A stretch of DNA of 64,000 bases, taken from NCBI GenBank assembly GCA_963580455.1, contig OY756962.1:15642001-15706000 (forward strand), read 5' to 3'. How positions within the stretch are numbered: position 1 is the first letter of the stretch; each line of letters starts with the position of its first letter. Shown piece after piece: positions 35,988 through 47,861 of this stretch. The translations under genes and the position numbers were made by a program. Below the pieces are notes generated by a model. That model ran no database searches, had not been told where the DNA came from, and was given only the letters and a program-made list of their open reading frames with translations. Source of the DNA: Euonymus europaeus (Eukaryota > Streptophyta > Magnoliopsida > Celastrales > Celastraceae).

Positions 35988-38555
35988 TTGAGCAACTTCG
36001 GACCATCAAAGTTGCTCGGTGTACACTTTTTATTGTTATTCTATGTCAAATTTTATGAGTATAAGCTTCCAAGATTACTTCGATGCCAAAACACCAACTT
36101 TTTATCACAAATGGACAAAACCGTTAAAAGCTCCTCCATAGAGAGAGTTGATCAACTTCGGACCAACAAAGTTGCTCGGGATATACTTTTTATTGTTCTT
36201 CTATGTCAAATTTTACGAGTATAAGCTTCCAAGATTAATTCGATGCCAAAACACCAACTTTTAATCACAAATGGACAAAAACCGTTAAAAGCTCCTACAT
36301 AGAGAGAGTTGAGCAACTTCGGACCAACAAAGTTGCTCGGGATACACTTTTTATTGTTCTTCTTTGTCAAATTTTACGAGTATAAGCTTCCTAGATTTTT
36401 TCGATGCTAAAACACCATCTTTCTATGACAAATGGACAAAACCGTTAAAAGTCCCTCCATAGAGAGAGTTGAGAAACTTCGGACCATCAAAGTTACTTGG
36501 TGTACGCTTTTTATTGTTCTTCTATGTCAAATTTTACGTGTATAAGTTTCCAAGATAAATTCGATGCCAAAACACCAACTTTTAATCACAAATGGACAAA
36601 AACCGTTAAAAGCTCCTACATAGAGAGAGTTGAGCAACTTCGGACCAGCAAAGTTGCTCGGGATACACTTTTTATTGTTCTTCTTTGTCAAATTTTACGA
36701 GTATAAGCTTCCTAGATTTTTTCGATGCTAAAACACCATCTTTCTATGACAAATGGACAAAACCGTTAAAAGTCCCTCCATAGAGAGAGTTGAGAAACTT
36801 CGGACCATCAAAGTTGCTTGGTGTACGCTTTTTATTGTTCTTCTATGTCAAATTTTACGAGTATAAGCTTCCAAGATTATTTCGATGCCAAAACACCAAC
36901 TTTTTATCACAAATGGACAAAAACCGTTAAACGCTCCTACATAGAGAGAGTTGAGCAACTTCGGACCAACAAAGTTGCTCGGGATACACTTTTTATTGTT
37001 CTTCTTTGTCAAATTTTACGAGTATAAGCTTCCTAGATTTTTTCGATGCTAAAACACCATCTTTCTATGACAAATGGACAAAACCGTTAAAAGTCCCTTC
37101 ATAGAGAGAGTTGAGAAACTTCGGACCATCAAAGTTGCTTGGTGTACGCTTTTTATTGTTCTTCTATGTCAAATTTTACGAGTATAAGCTTCCAAGATAA
37201 ATTCGATGCCAAAACACCAACTTTTAATCACAAATGGACAAAAACCGTTAAAAGCTCCTACATAGAGAGAGTTGAGCAACTTCGGACCAACAAAGTTGCT
37301 CGGGATACACTTTTTATTGTTCTTCTTTGTCAAATTTTACGAGTATAAGCTTCCTAGATTTTTTCGATGCTAAAACACCATCTTTCTATGACAAATGGAC
37401 AAAACCGTTAAAAGCCCCTCCATAGAGAGAGTTGAGAAACTTCGGACCATCAAAGTTGCTTGGTGTACGCTTTTTATTGTTCTTCTATGTCAAATTTTAC
37501 GAGTATAAGCTTCCAAGATTATTTCGATGCCAAAACACCAACTTTTTATCACAAATGGACAAAAACCGTTAAACGCTCCTACATAGAGAGAGTTGAGCAA
37601 CTTCGGACCAACAAAGTTGCTCGGGATACACTTTTTATTGTTATTCTATGTCAAATTTTATGAGTATAAGCTTCCAAGATTAATTCGATGCCAAAACACC
37701 AACTTTTAATCACAAATGGACAAAAACCGTTAAAAGCTCCTACATAGAGAGAGTTGAGCAACTTCGGACCAACAAAGTTGCTCGGGATACACTTTTTATT
37801 GTTCTTCTTTGTCAAATTTTACGAGTATAAGCTTCCTAGATTTTTTCGATGCTAAAACACCATCTTTCTATGACAAATGGACAAAACCGTTAAAAGTCCC
37901 TCCATAGAGAGAGTTGAGAAACTTCGGACCATCAAAGTTGCTTGGTGTACGCTTTTTATTGTTCTTCTATGTCAAATTTTACGAGTATAAGCTTCCAAGA
38001 TTATTTCGATGCCAAAACACCAACTTTTTATCACAAATGGACAAAAACCGTTAAACGCTCCTACATAGAGAGAGTTGAGCAACTTCGGACCAACAAAGTT
38101 GCTCGGGATACACTTTTTATTGTTCTTCTTTGTCAAATTTTACGAGTATAAGCTTCCTAGATTTTTTCGATGCTAAAACACCATCTTTCTATGACAAATG
38201 GACAAAACCGTTAAAAGTCCCTTCATAGAGAGAGTTGAGAAACTTCGGACCATCAAAGTTGCTTGGTGTACGCTTTTTATTGTTCTTCTATGTCAAATTT
38301 TACGAGTATAAGCTTCCAAGATAAATTCGATGCCAAAACACCAACTTTTTATCACAAATGGACAAAAACCGTTAAACGCTCCTACATAGAGAGAGTTGAG
38401 CAACTTCGGAAAAACAAAGTTGCTCGGGATACACTTTTTATTGTTCTTCTTTGTCAAATTTTACGAGTATAAGCTTCCTAGATTATTTCGATGGTAAAAC
38501 AACATCTTTCTATGACAAATGGACAAAACCGTTAAAAGCCCCTCCATAGAGAGAG
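35988..38555 (+). repeat. Core HOR, 16-mer copy 3 (2568 bp)
   Basis: Order and length are the same as 23147-25714. The chimeric A monomer switches tail near 37639. It is followed by the TTCAGACC-marked 11-mer, just as the 23147 unit is. Confidence 0.85.
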
Positions 38556-40319
38556 TTGAGCAACTTCGGACCATCAAAGTTGCTCGGTGTACACTTTTTA
38601 TTGTTATTCTATGTCAAATTTTATGAGTATAAGCTTCCAAGATTACTTCGATGCCAAAACACCAACTTTTTATCACAAATGGACAAAACCGTTAAAAGCT
38701 CCTCCATAGAGAGAGTTGAGCAACTTCGGACCAACAAAGTTGCTCGGGATATACTTTTTATTGTTCTTCTATGTCAAATTTTACGAGTATAAGCTTCCAA
38801 GATTAATTCGATGCCAAAACACCAACTTTTAATCACAAATGGACAAAAACCGTTAAAAGCTCCTACATAGAGAGAGTTGAGCAACTTCGGACCAACAAAG
38901 TTGCTCGGGATACACTTTTTATTGTTCTTCTTTGTCAAATTTTACGAGTATAAGCTTCCTAGATTTTTTCGATGCTAAAACACCATCTTTCTATGACAAA
39001 TGGACAAAACCGTTAAAAGTCCCTCCATAGAGAGAGTTGAGAAACTTCAGACCATCAAAGTTACTTGGTGTACGCTTTTTATTGTTCTTCTATGTCAAAT
39101 TTTACCTGTATAAGTTTCCAAGATAAATTCGATGCCAAAACACCAACTTTTAATCACAAATGGACAAAAACCGTTAAAAGCTCCTACATAGAGAGAGTTG
39201 AGCAACTTCGGACCAACAAAGTTGCGCGGGATACACTTTTTATTGTTCTTCTTTGTCAAATTTTACGAGTATAAGCTTCCTAGATTTTTTCGATGCTAAA
39301 ACACCATCTTTCTATGACAAATGGACAAAACCGTTAAAAGTCCGTCCATAGAGAGAGTTGAGAAACTTCGGACCATCAAAGTTGCTTGGTGTACGCTTTT
39401 TATTGTTCTTCTATGTCAAATTTTACGAGTATAAGCTTCCAAGATTATTTCGATGCCAAAACACCAACTTTTTATCACAAATGGACAAAAACCGTTAAAC
39501 GCTCCTACATAGAGAGAGTTGAGCAACTTCGGACCAACAAAGTTGCTCGGGATACACTTTTTATTGTTCTTCTTTGTCAAATTTTACGAGTATAAGCTTC
39601 CTAGATTTTTTCGATGCTAAAACACCATCTTTCTATGACAAATGGACAAAACCGTTAAAAGTCCCTTCATAGAGAGAGTTGAGAAACTTCGGACCATCAA
39701 AGTTGCTTGGTGTACGCTTTTTATTGTTCTTCTATGTCAAATTTTACGAGTATAAGCTTCCAAGATAAATTCGATGCCAAAACACCAACTTTTAATCACA
39801 AATGGACAAAAACCGTTAAAAGCTCCTACATAGAGAGAGTTGAGCAACTTCGGACCAACAAAGTTGCTCGGGATACACTTTTTATTGTTCTTCTTTGTCA
39901 AATTTTACGAGTATAAGCTTCCTAGATTTTTTCGATGCTAAAACACCATATTTCTATGACAAATGGACAAAACCGTTAAAAGCCCCTCCATAGAGAGAGT
40001 TGAGAAACTTCGGACCATCAAAGTTGCTTGGTGTACGCTTTTTATTGTTCTTCTATGTCAAATTTTACGAGTATAAGCTTCCAAGATTATTTCGATGCCA
40101 AAACACCAACTTTTTATCACAAATGGACAAAAACCGTTAAACGCTCCTACATAGAGAGAGTTGAGCAACTTCGGAAAAACAAAGTTGCTCGGGATACACT
40201 TTTTATTGTTCTTCTTTGTCAAATTTTACGAGTATAAGCTTCCTAGATTATTTCGATGGTAAAACAACATCTTTCTATGACAAATGGACAAAACCGTTAA
40301 AAGCCCTCCATAGAGAGAG
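38556..40319 (+). repeat. Core HOR, 11-mer copy (1764 bp)
   Basis: Carries TTCAGACC near 39047 and GTTGCGCGGG near 39222, as in 21383 and 25715. Private changes are TTACCTGTATAAG near 39102, GTCCGTCC near 39340, ACCATATTTC near 39946, and a one-base loss in GCCCTCC near 40302 that makes the unit 1764 bp. Confidence 0.85.
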
Positions 40320-42084
40320 TTGAGCAACTTCGGACCATCAAAGTTGCTCGGTGTACACTTTTTATTGTTATTCTATGTCAAATTTTATGAGTATAAGCTT
40401 CCAAGATTACTTCGATGCCAAAACACCAACTTTTTATCACAAATGGACAAAACCGTTAAAAGCTCCTCCATAGAGAGAGTTGATCAACTTCGGACCAACA
40501 AAGTTGCTCGGGATATACTTTTTATTGTTCTTCTATGTCAAATTTTACGAGTATAAGCTTCCAAGATTAATTCGATGCCAAAACACCAACTTTTAATCAC
40601 AAATGGACAAAAACCGTTAAAAGCTCCTACATAGAGAGAGTTGAGCAACTTCGGACCAACAAAGTTGCTCGGGATACACTTTTTATTGTTCTTCTTTGTC
40701 AAATTTTACGAGTATAAGCTTCCTAGATTTTTTCGATGCTAAAACACCATCTTTCTATGACAAATGGACAAAACCGTTAAAAGTCCCTCCATAGAGAGAG
40801 TTGAGAAACTTCGGACCATCAAAGTTACTTGGTGTACGCTTTTTATTGTTCTTCTATGTCAAATTTTACGTGTATAAGTTTCCAAGATAAATTCGATGCC
40901 AAAACACCAACTTTTAATCACAAATGGACAAAAACCGTTAAAAGCTCCTACATAGAGAGAGTTGAGCAACTTCGGACCAACAAAGTTGCTCGGGATACAC
41001 TTTTTATTGTTCTTCTTTGTCAAATTTTACGAGTATAAGCTTCCTAGATTTTTTCGATGCTAAAACACCATCTTTCTATGACAAATGGACAAAACCGTTA
41101 AAAGTCCCTCCATAGAGAGAGTTGAGAAACTTCGGACCATCAAAGTTGCTTGGTGTACGCTTTTTATTGTTCTTCTATGTCAAATTTTACGAGTATAAGC
41201 TTCCAAGATTATTTCGATGCCAAAACACCAACTTTTTATCACAAATGGACAAAAACCGTTAAACGCTCCTACATAGAGAGAGTTGAGCAACTTCGGACCA
41301 ACAAAGTTGCTCGGGATACACTTTTTATTGTTCTTCTTTGTCAAATTTTACGAGTATAAGCTTCCTAGATTTTTTCGATGCTAAAACACCATCTTTCTAT
41401 GACAAATGGACAAAACCGTTAAAAGTCCCTTCATAGAGAGAGTTGAGAAACTTCGGACCATCAAAGTTGCTTGGTGTACGCTTTTTATTATTCTTCTATG
41501 TCAAATTTTACGAGTATAAGCTTCCAAGATAAATTCGATGCCAAAACACCAACTTTTAATCACAAATGGACAAAAACCGTTAAAAGCTCCTACATAAAGA
41601 GAGTTGAGCAACTTCGGACCAACAAAGTTGCTCGGGATACACTTTTTATTGTTCTTCTTTGTCAAATTTTACGAGTATAAGCTTCCTAGATTTTTTCGAT
41701 GCTAAAACACCATCTTTCTATGACAAATGGACAAAACCGTTAAAAGCCCCTCCATAGAGAGAGTTGAGAAACTTCGGACCATCAAAGTTGCTTGGTGTAC
41801 GCTTTTTATTGTTCTTCTATGTCAAATTTTACGAGTATAAGCTTCCAAGATTATTTCGATGCCAAAACACCAACTTTTTATCACAAATGGACAAAAACCG
41901 TTAAACGCTCCTACATAGAGAGAGTTGAGCAACTTCGGAAAAACAAAGTTGCTCGGGATACACTTTTTATTGTTCTTCTTTGTCAAATTTTACGAGTATA
42001 AGCTTCCTAGATTATTTCGATGGTAAAACAACATCTTTCTATGACAAATGGACAAAACCGTTAAAAGCCCCTCCATAGAGAGAG
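40320..42084 (+). repeat. Core HOR, 11-mer copy (1765 bp)
   Basis: A standard 11-mer with the GATCAACTT form of L. Private changes are TTTTTATTATTC near 41483 and ACATAAAGAG near 41593. Confidence 0.86.
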
Positions 42085-43849
42085 TTGAGCAACTTCGGAC
42101 CATCAAAGTTGCTCGGTGTACACTTTTTATTGTTATTCTATGTCAAATTTTATGAGTATAAGCTTCCAAGATTACTTCGATGCCAAAACACCAACTTTTT
42201 ATCACAAATGGACAAAACCGTTAAAAGCTCCTCCATAGAGAGAGTTGATCAACTTCGGACCAACAAAGTTGCTCGGGATATACTTTTTATTGTTCTTCTA
42301 TGTCAAATTTTACGAGTATAAGCTTCCAAGATTAATTCGATGCCAAAACACCAACTTTTAATCACAAATGGACAAAAACCGTTAAAAGCTCCTACATAGA
42401 GAGAGTTGAGCAACTTCGGACCAACAAAGTTGCTCGGGATACACTTTTTATTGTTCTTCTTTGTCAAATTTTACGAGTATAAGCTTCCTAGATTTTTTCG
42501 ATGCTAAAACACCATCTTTCTATGACAAATGGACAAAACCGTTAAAAGTCCCTCCATAGAGAGAGTTGAGAAACTTCGGACCATCAAAGTTACTTGGTGT
42601 ACGCTTTTTATTGTTCTTCTATGTCAAATTTTACGTGTATAAGTTTCCAAGATAAATTCGATGCCAAAACACCAACTTTTAATCACAAATGGACAAAAAC
42701 CGTTAAAAGCTCCTACATAGAGAGAGTTGAGCAACTTCGGACCAACAAAGTTGCTCGGGATACACTTTTTATTGTTCTTCTTTGTCAAATTTTACGAGTA
42801 TAAGCTTCCTAGATTTTTTCGATGCTAAAACACCATCTTTCTATGACAAATGGACAAAACCGTTAAAAGTCCCTCCATAGAGAGAGTTGAGAAACTTCGG
42901 ACCATCAAAGTTGCTTGGTGTACGCTTTTTATTGTTCTTCTATGTCAAATTTTACGAGTATAAGCTTCCAAGATTATTTCGATGCCAAAACACCAACTTT
43001 TTATCACAAATGGACAAAAACCGTTAAACGCTCCTACATAGAGAGAGTTGAGCAACTTCGGACCAACAAGGTTGCTCGGGATACACTTTTTATTGTTCTT
43101 CTTTGTCAAATTTTACGAGTATAAGCTTCCTAGATTTTTTCGATGCTAAAACACCATCTTTCTATGACAAATGGACAAAACCGTTAAAAGTCCCTCCATA
43201 GAGAGAGTTGAGAAACTTCGGACCATCAAAGTTGCTTGGTGTACGCTTTTTATTGTTCTTCTATGTCAAATTTTACGAGTATAAGCTTCCAAGATAAATT
43301 CGATGCCAAAACACCAACTTTTAATCACAAATGGACAAAAACCGTTAAAAGCTCCTACATAGAGAGAGTTGAGCAACTTCGGACCAACAAAGTTGCTCGG
43401 GATACACTTTTTATTGTTCTTCTTTGTCAAATTTTACGAGTATAAGCTTCCTAGATTTTTTCGATGCTAAAACACCATCTTTCTATGACAAATGGACAAA
43501 ACCGTTAAAAGCCCCTCCATAGAGAGAGTTGAGAAACTTCGGACCATCAAAGTTGCTTGGTGTACGCTTTTTATTGTTCTTCTATGTCAAATTTTACGAG
43601 TATAAGCTTCCAAGATTATTTCGATGCCAAAACACCAACTTTTTATCACAAATGGACAAAAACCGTTAAACGCTCCTACATAGAGAGAGTTGAGCAACTT
43701 CGGAAAAACAAAGTTGCTCGGGATACACTTTTTATTGTTCTTCTTTGTCAAATTTTACGAGTATAAGCTTCCTAGATTATTTCGATGGTAAAACAACATC
43801 TTTCTATGACAAATGGACAAAACCGTTAAAAGCCCCTCCATAGAGAGAG
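42085..43849 (+). repeat. Core HOR, 11-mer copy (1765 bp)
   Basis: A standard 11-mer with the GATCAACTT form of L and GTCCCTCC in place of GTCCCTTC before the GATAAATTCG dimer, a state shared with the next unit. ACAAGGTTGC near 43067 is private. Confidence 0.86.
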
Positions 43850-45614
43850 TTGAGCAACTTCGGACCATCAAAGTTGCTCGGTGTACACTTTTTATTGTTA
43901 TTCTATGTCAAATTTTATGAGTATAAGCTTCCAAGATTACTTCGATGCCAAAACACCAACTTTTTATCACAAATGGACAAAACCGTTAAAAGCTCCTCCA
44001 TAGAGAGAGTTGAGCAACTTCGGACCAACAAAGTTGCTCGGGATATGATTTTTATTGTTCTTCTATGTCAAATTTTACGAGTATAAGCTTCCAAGATTAA
44101 TTCGATGCCAAAACACCAACTTTTAATCACAAATGGACAAAAACCGTTAAAAGCTCCTACATAGAGAGAGTTGAGCAACTTCGGACCAACAAAGTTGCTC
44201 GGGATACACTTTTTATTGTTCTTCTTTGTCAAATTTTACGAGTATAAGCTTCCTAGATTTTTTCGATGCTAAAACACCATCTTTCTATGACAAATGGACA
44301 AAACCGTTAAAAGTCCCTCCATAGAGAGAGTTGAGAAACTTCGGACCATCAAAGTTACTTGGTGTACGCTTTTTATTGTTCTTCTATGTCAAATTTTACG
44401 TGTATAAGTTTCCAAGATAAATTCGATGCCAAAACACCAACTTTTAATCACAAATGGACAAAAACCGTTAAAAGCTCCTACATAGAGAGAGTTGAGCAAC
44501 TTCAGACCAACAAAGTTGCTCGGGATACACTTTTTATTGTTCTTCTTTGTCAAATTTTACGAGTATAAGCTTCCTAGATTTTTTCGATGCTAAAACACCA
44601 TCTTTCTATGACAAATGGACAAAACCGTTAAAAGTCCCTCCATAGAGAGAGTTGAGAAACTTCGGACCATCAAAGTTGCTTGGTGTACGCTTTTTATTGT
44701 TCTTCTATGTCAAATTTTACGAGTATAAGCTTCCAAGATTATTTCGATGCCAAAACACCAACTTTTTATCACAAATGGACAAAAACCGTTAAACGCTCCT
44801 ACATAGAGAGAGTTGAGCAACTTCGGACCAACAAAGTTGCTCGGGATACACTTTTTATTGTTCTTCTTTGTCAAATTTTACGAGTATAAGCTTCCTAGAT
44901 TTTTTCGATGCTAAAACACCATCTTTCTATGACAAATGGACAAAACCGTTAAAAGTCCCTCCATAGAGAGAGTTGAGAAACTTCGGACCATCAAAGTTGC
45001 TTGGTGTACGCTTTTTATTGTTCTTCTATGTCAAATTTTACGAGTATAAGCTTCCAAGATAAATTCGATGCCAAAACACCAACTTTTAATCACAAATGGA
45101 CAAAAACCGTTAAAAGCTCCTACATAGAGAGAGTTGAGCAACTTCGGACCAACAAAGTTGCTCGGGATACACTTTTTATTGTTCTTCTTTGTCAAATTTT
45201 ACGAGTATAAGCTTCCTAGATTTTTTCGATGCTAAAACACCATCTTTCTATGACAAATGGACAAAACCGTTAAAAGCCCCTCCATAGAGAGAGTTGAGAA
45301 ACTTCGGACCATCAAAGTTGCTTGGTGTACGCTTTTTATTGTTCTTCTATGTCAAATTTTACGAGTATAAGCTTCCAAGATTATTTCGATGCCAAAACGC
45401 CAACTTTTTATCACAAATGGACAAAAACCGTTAAACGCTCCTACATAGAGAGAGTTGAGCAACTTCGGAAAAACAAAGTTGCTCGGGATACACTTTTTAT
45501 TGTTCTTCTTTGTCAAATTTTACGAGTATAAGCTTCCTAGATTATTTCGATGGTAAAACAACATCTTTCTATGACAAATGGACAAAACCGTTAAAAGCCC
45601 CTCCATAGAGAGAG
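43850..45614 (+). repeat. Core HOR, last 11-mer copy (1765 bp)
   Basis: A standard 11-mer with the GAGCAACTT form of L. Private changes are GGGATATGATT near 44042, TTCAGACCAA near 44502 and AAACGCCAAC near 45397. It is the fourth of four consecutive 11-mers, the most regular stretch of the core. Confidence 0.86.
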
Positions 45615-47861
45615 TTGAGCAACTTCGGACCATCAAAGTTGCTCGGTGTACACTTTTTATTGTTATTCTATGTCAAATTTTATGAGTATAAGCTTCCAAG
45701 ATTACTTCGATGCCAAAACACCAACTTTTTATCACAAATGGACAAAACCGTTAAAAGCTCCTCCATAGAGAGAGTTGAGCAACTTCGGACCAACAAAGTT
45801 GCTCGGGATATACTTTTTACTGTTCTTCTATGTCAAATTTTACGAGTATAAGCTTCCAAGATTAATTCGATGCCAAAACACCAACTTTTAATCACAAATG
45901 GACAAAAACCGTTAAAAGCTCCTACATAGAGAGAGTTGAGCAACTTCGGACCAACAAAGTTGCTCGGGATACACTTTTTATTGTTCTTCTTTGTCAAATT
46001 TTACGAGTATAAGCTTCCTAGATTTTTTCGATGCTAAAACACCATCTTTCTATGACAAATGGACAAAACCGTTAAAAGTCCCTCCACAGAGAGAGTTGAG
46101 AAACTTCGGACCATCAAAGTTGCTTGGTGTACGCTTTTTACTGTTCTTCTATGTCAAATTTTACGAGTATAAGCTTCCAAGATTATTTCGATGCCAAAAC
46201 ACCAACTTTTTATCACAAATGGACAAAAACCGTTAAAAGCTCCTACATAGAGAGAGTTGAGCAACTTCGGATCAACAAAGTTGCTCGGGATACACTTTTT
46301 ATTGTTCTTCTTTGTCAAATTTTACGAGTATAAGCTTCCTAGATTATTTCGATGCTAAAACACCATCTTTCTATGACAAATGGACAAAACCGTTAAAAGC
46401 CCCTCCATAGAGAGAGTTGAGAAACTTCGGACCATCAAAGTTGCTTGGTGTACGCTTTTTATTGTTCTTCTATGTCAAATTTTACGAGTATAAGCTTCCA
46501 AGATAAATTCGATGCCAAAACACCAACTTTTAATCACAAATGGACAAAAACTGTTAAAAGCTCCTACATAGAGAGAGTTGAGCAACTTCGGACCAACAAA
46601 GTTGCTCGGGATACACTTTTTATTGTTCTTCTTTGTCAAATTTTACGAGTATAAGCTTCCTAGATTTTTTCGATGCTAAAACACCATCTTTCTATGACAA
46701 ATGGACAAAACCGTTAAAAGTCCCTCCATAGAGAGAGTTGAGAAACTTCGGACCATCAAAGTTACTTGGTGTACGGTTTTTATTGATCTTCTATGTCAAA
46801 TTTTACGAGTATAAGTTTCCAAGATAAATTCGATGCCAAAACACCAACTTTTAATCACAAATGGACAAAAACCGTTAAAAGCTCCTACATAGAGAGAGTT
46901 GAGCAACTTCGGACCAACAAAGTTGCTCGGGATACACTTTTTATTGTTCTTCTTTGTCAAATTTTACGAGTATAAGCTTCCTAGATTTTTTCGATGCTAA
47001 AACACCATCTTTCTATGACAAATGGACAAAACCGTTAAAAGTCCCTCCATAGAGAGAGTTGAGAAACTTCGGACCATCAAAGTTACTTGGTGTACGCTTT
47101 TTATTGTTCTTCTATGTCAAATTTTACGTGTATAAGTTTCCAAGATAAATTCGATGCCAAAACACCAACTTTTAATCACAAATGGACAAAAACCGTTAAA
47201 AGCTCCTACATAGAGAGAGTTGAGCAACTTCGGACCAACAAAGTTGCTCGGGATACACTTTTTATTGTTCTTCTTTGTCAAATTTTACGAGTATAAGCTT
47301 CCTAGATTTTTTCGATGCTAAAACACCATCTTTCTATGACAAATGGACAAAACCGTTAAAAGTCCCTCCATAGAGAGAGTTGAGAAACTTCGGACCATCA
47401 AAGTTGCTTGGTGTACGCTTTTTACTGTTCTTCTATGTCAAATTTTACGAGTATAAGCTTCCAAGATTATTTCGATGCCAAAACACCAACTTTTTATCAC
47501 AAATGGACAAAAACCGTTAAAAGCTCCTACATAGAGAGAGTTGAGCAACTTCGGATCAACAAAGTTGCTCGGGATACACTTTTTATTGTTCTTCTTTGTC
47601 AAATTTTACGAGTATAAGCTTCCAAGATTATTTCGATGCCAAAACACCAACTTTTTATCACAAATGGACAAAAACCGTTAAACGCTCCTACATAGAGAGA
47701 GTTGAGCAACTTCGGAAAAACAAAGTTGCTCGGGATACACTTTTTATTGTTCTTCTTTGTCAAATTTTACGAGTATAAGCTTCCTAGATTATTTCGATGG
47801 TAAAACAACATCTTTCTATGACAAATGGACAAAACCGTTAAAAGCCCCTCCATAGAGAGAG
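45615..47861 (+). repeat. 14-mer HOR, copy 1 (2247 bp)
   Basis: Begins with an L trimer carrying TTTTTACTGTTC, followed by the CTCCACAGAGAG, CGGATCAACA and AAAAACTGTT markers. It also has GTACGGTTTTTATTGATC near 46772. Near 47619 an A monomer is followed directly by another A monomer, which breaks the usual B-A alternation. The first part resembles 16087-17768. Confidence 0.85.

Noticed and set aside
18815..45614. Regular core as an assembly artefact
   Set aside because: Copies carry different private substitutions and indels, which argues against simple duplication of one stretch by an assembler. Exact copy number still cannot be proved from sequence alone.
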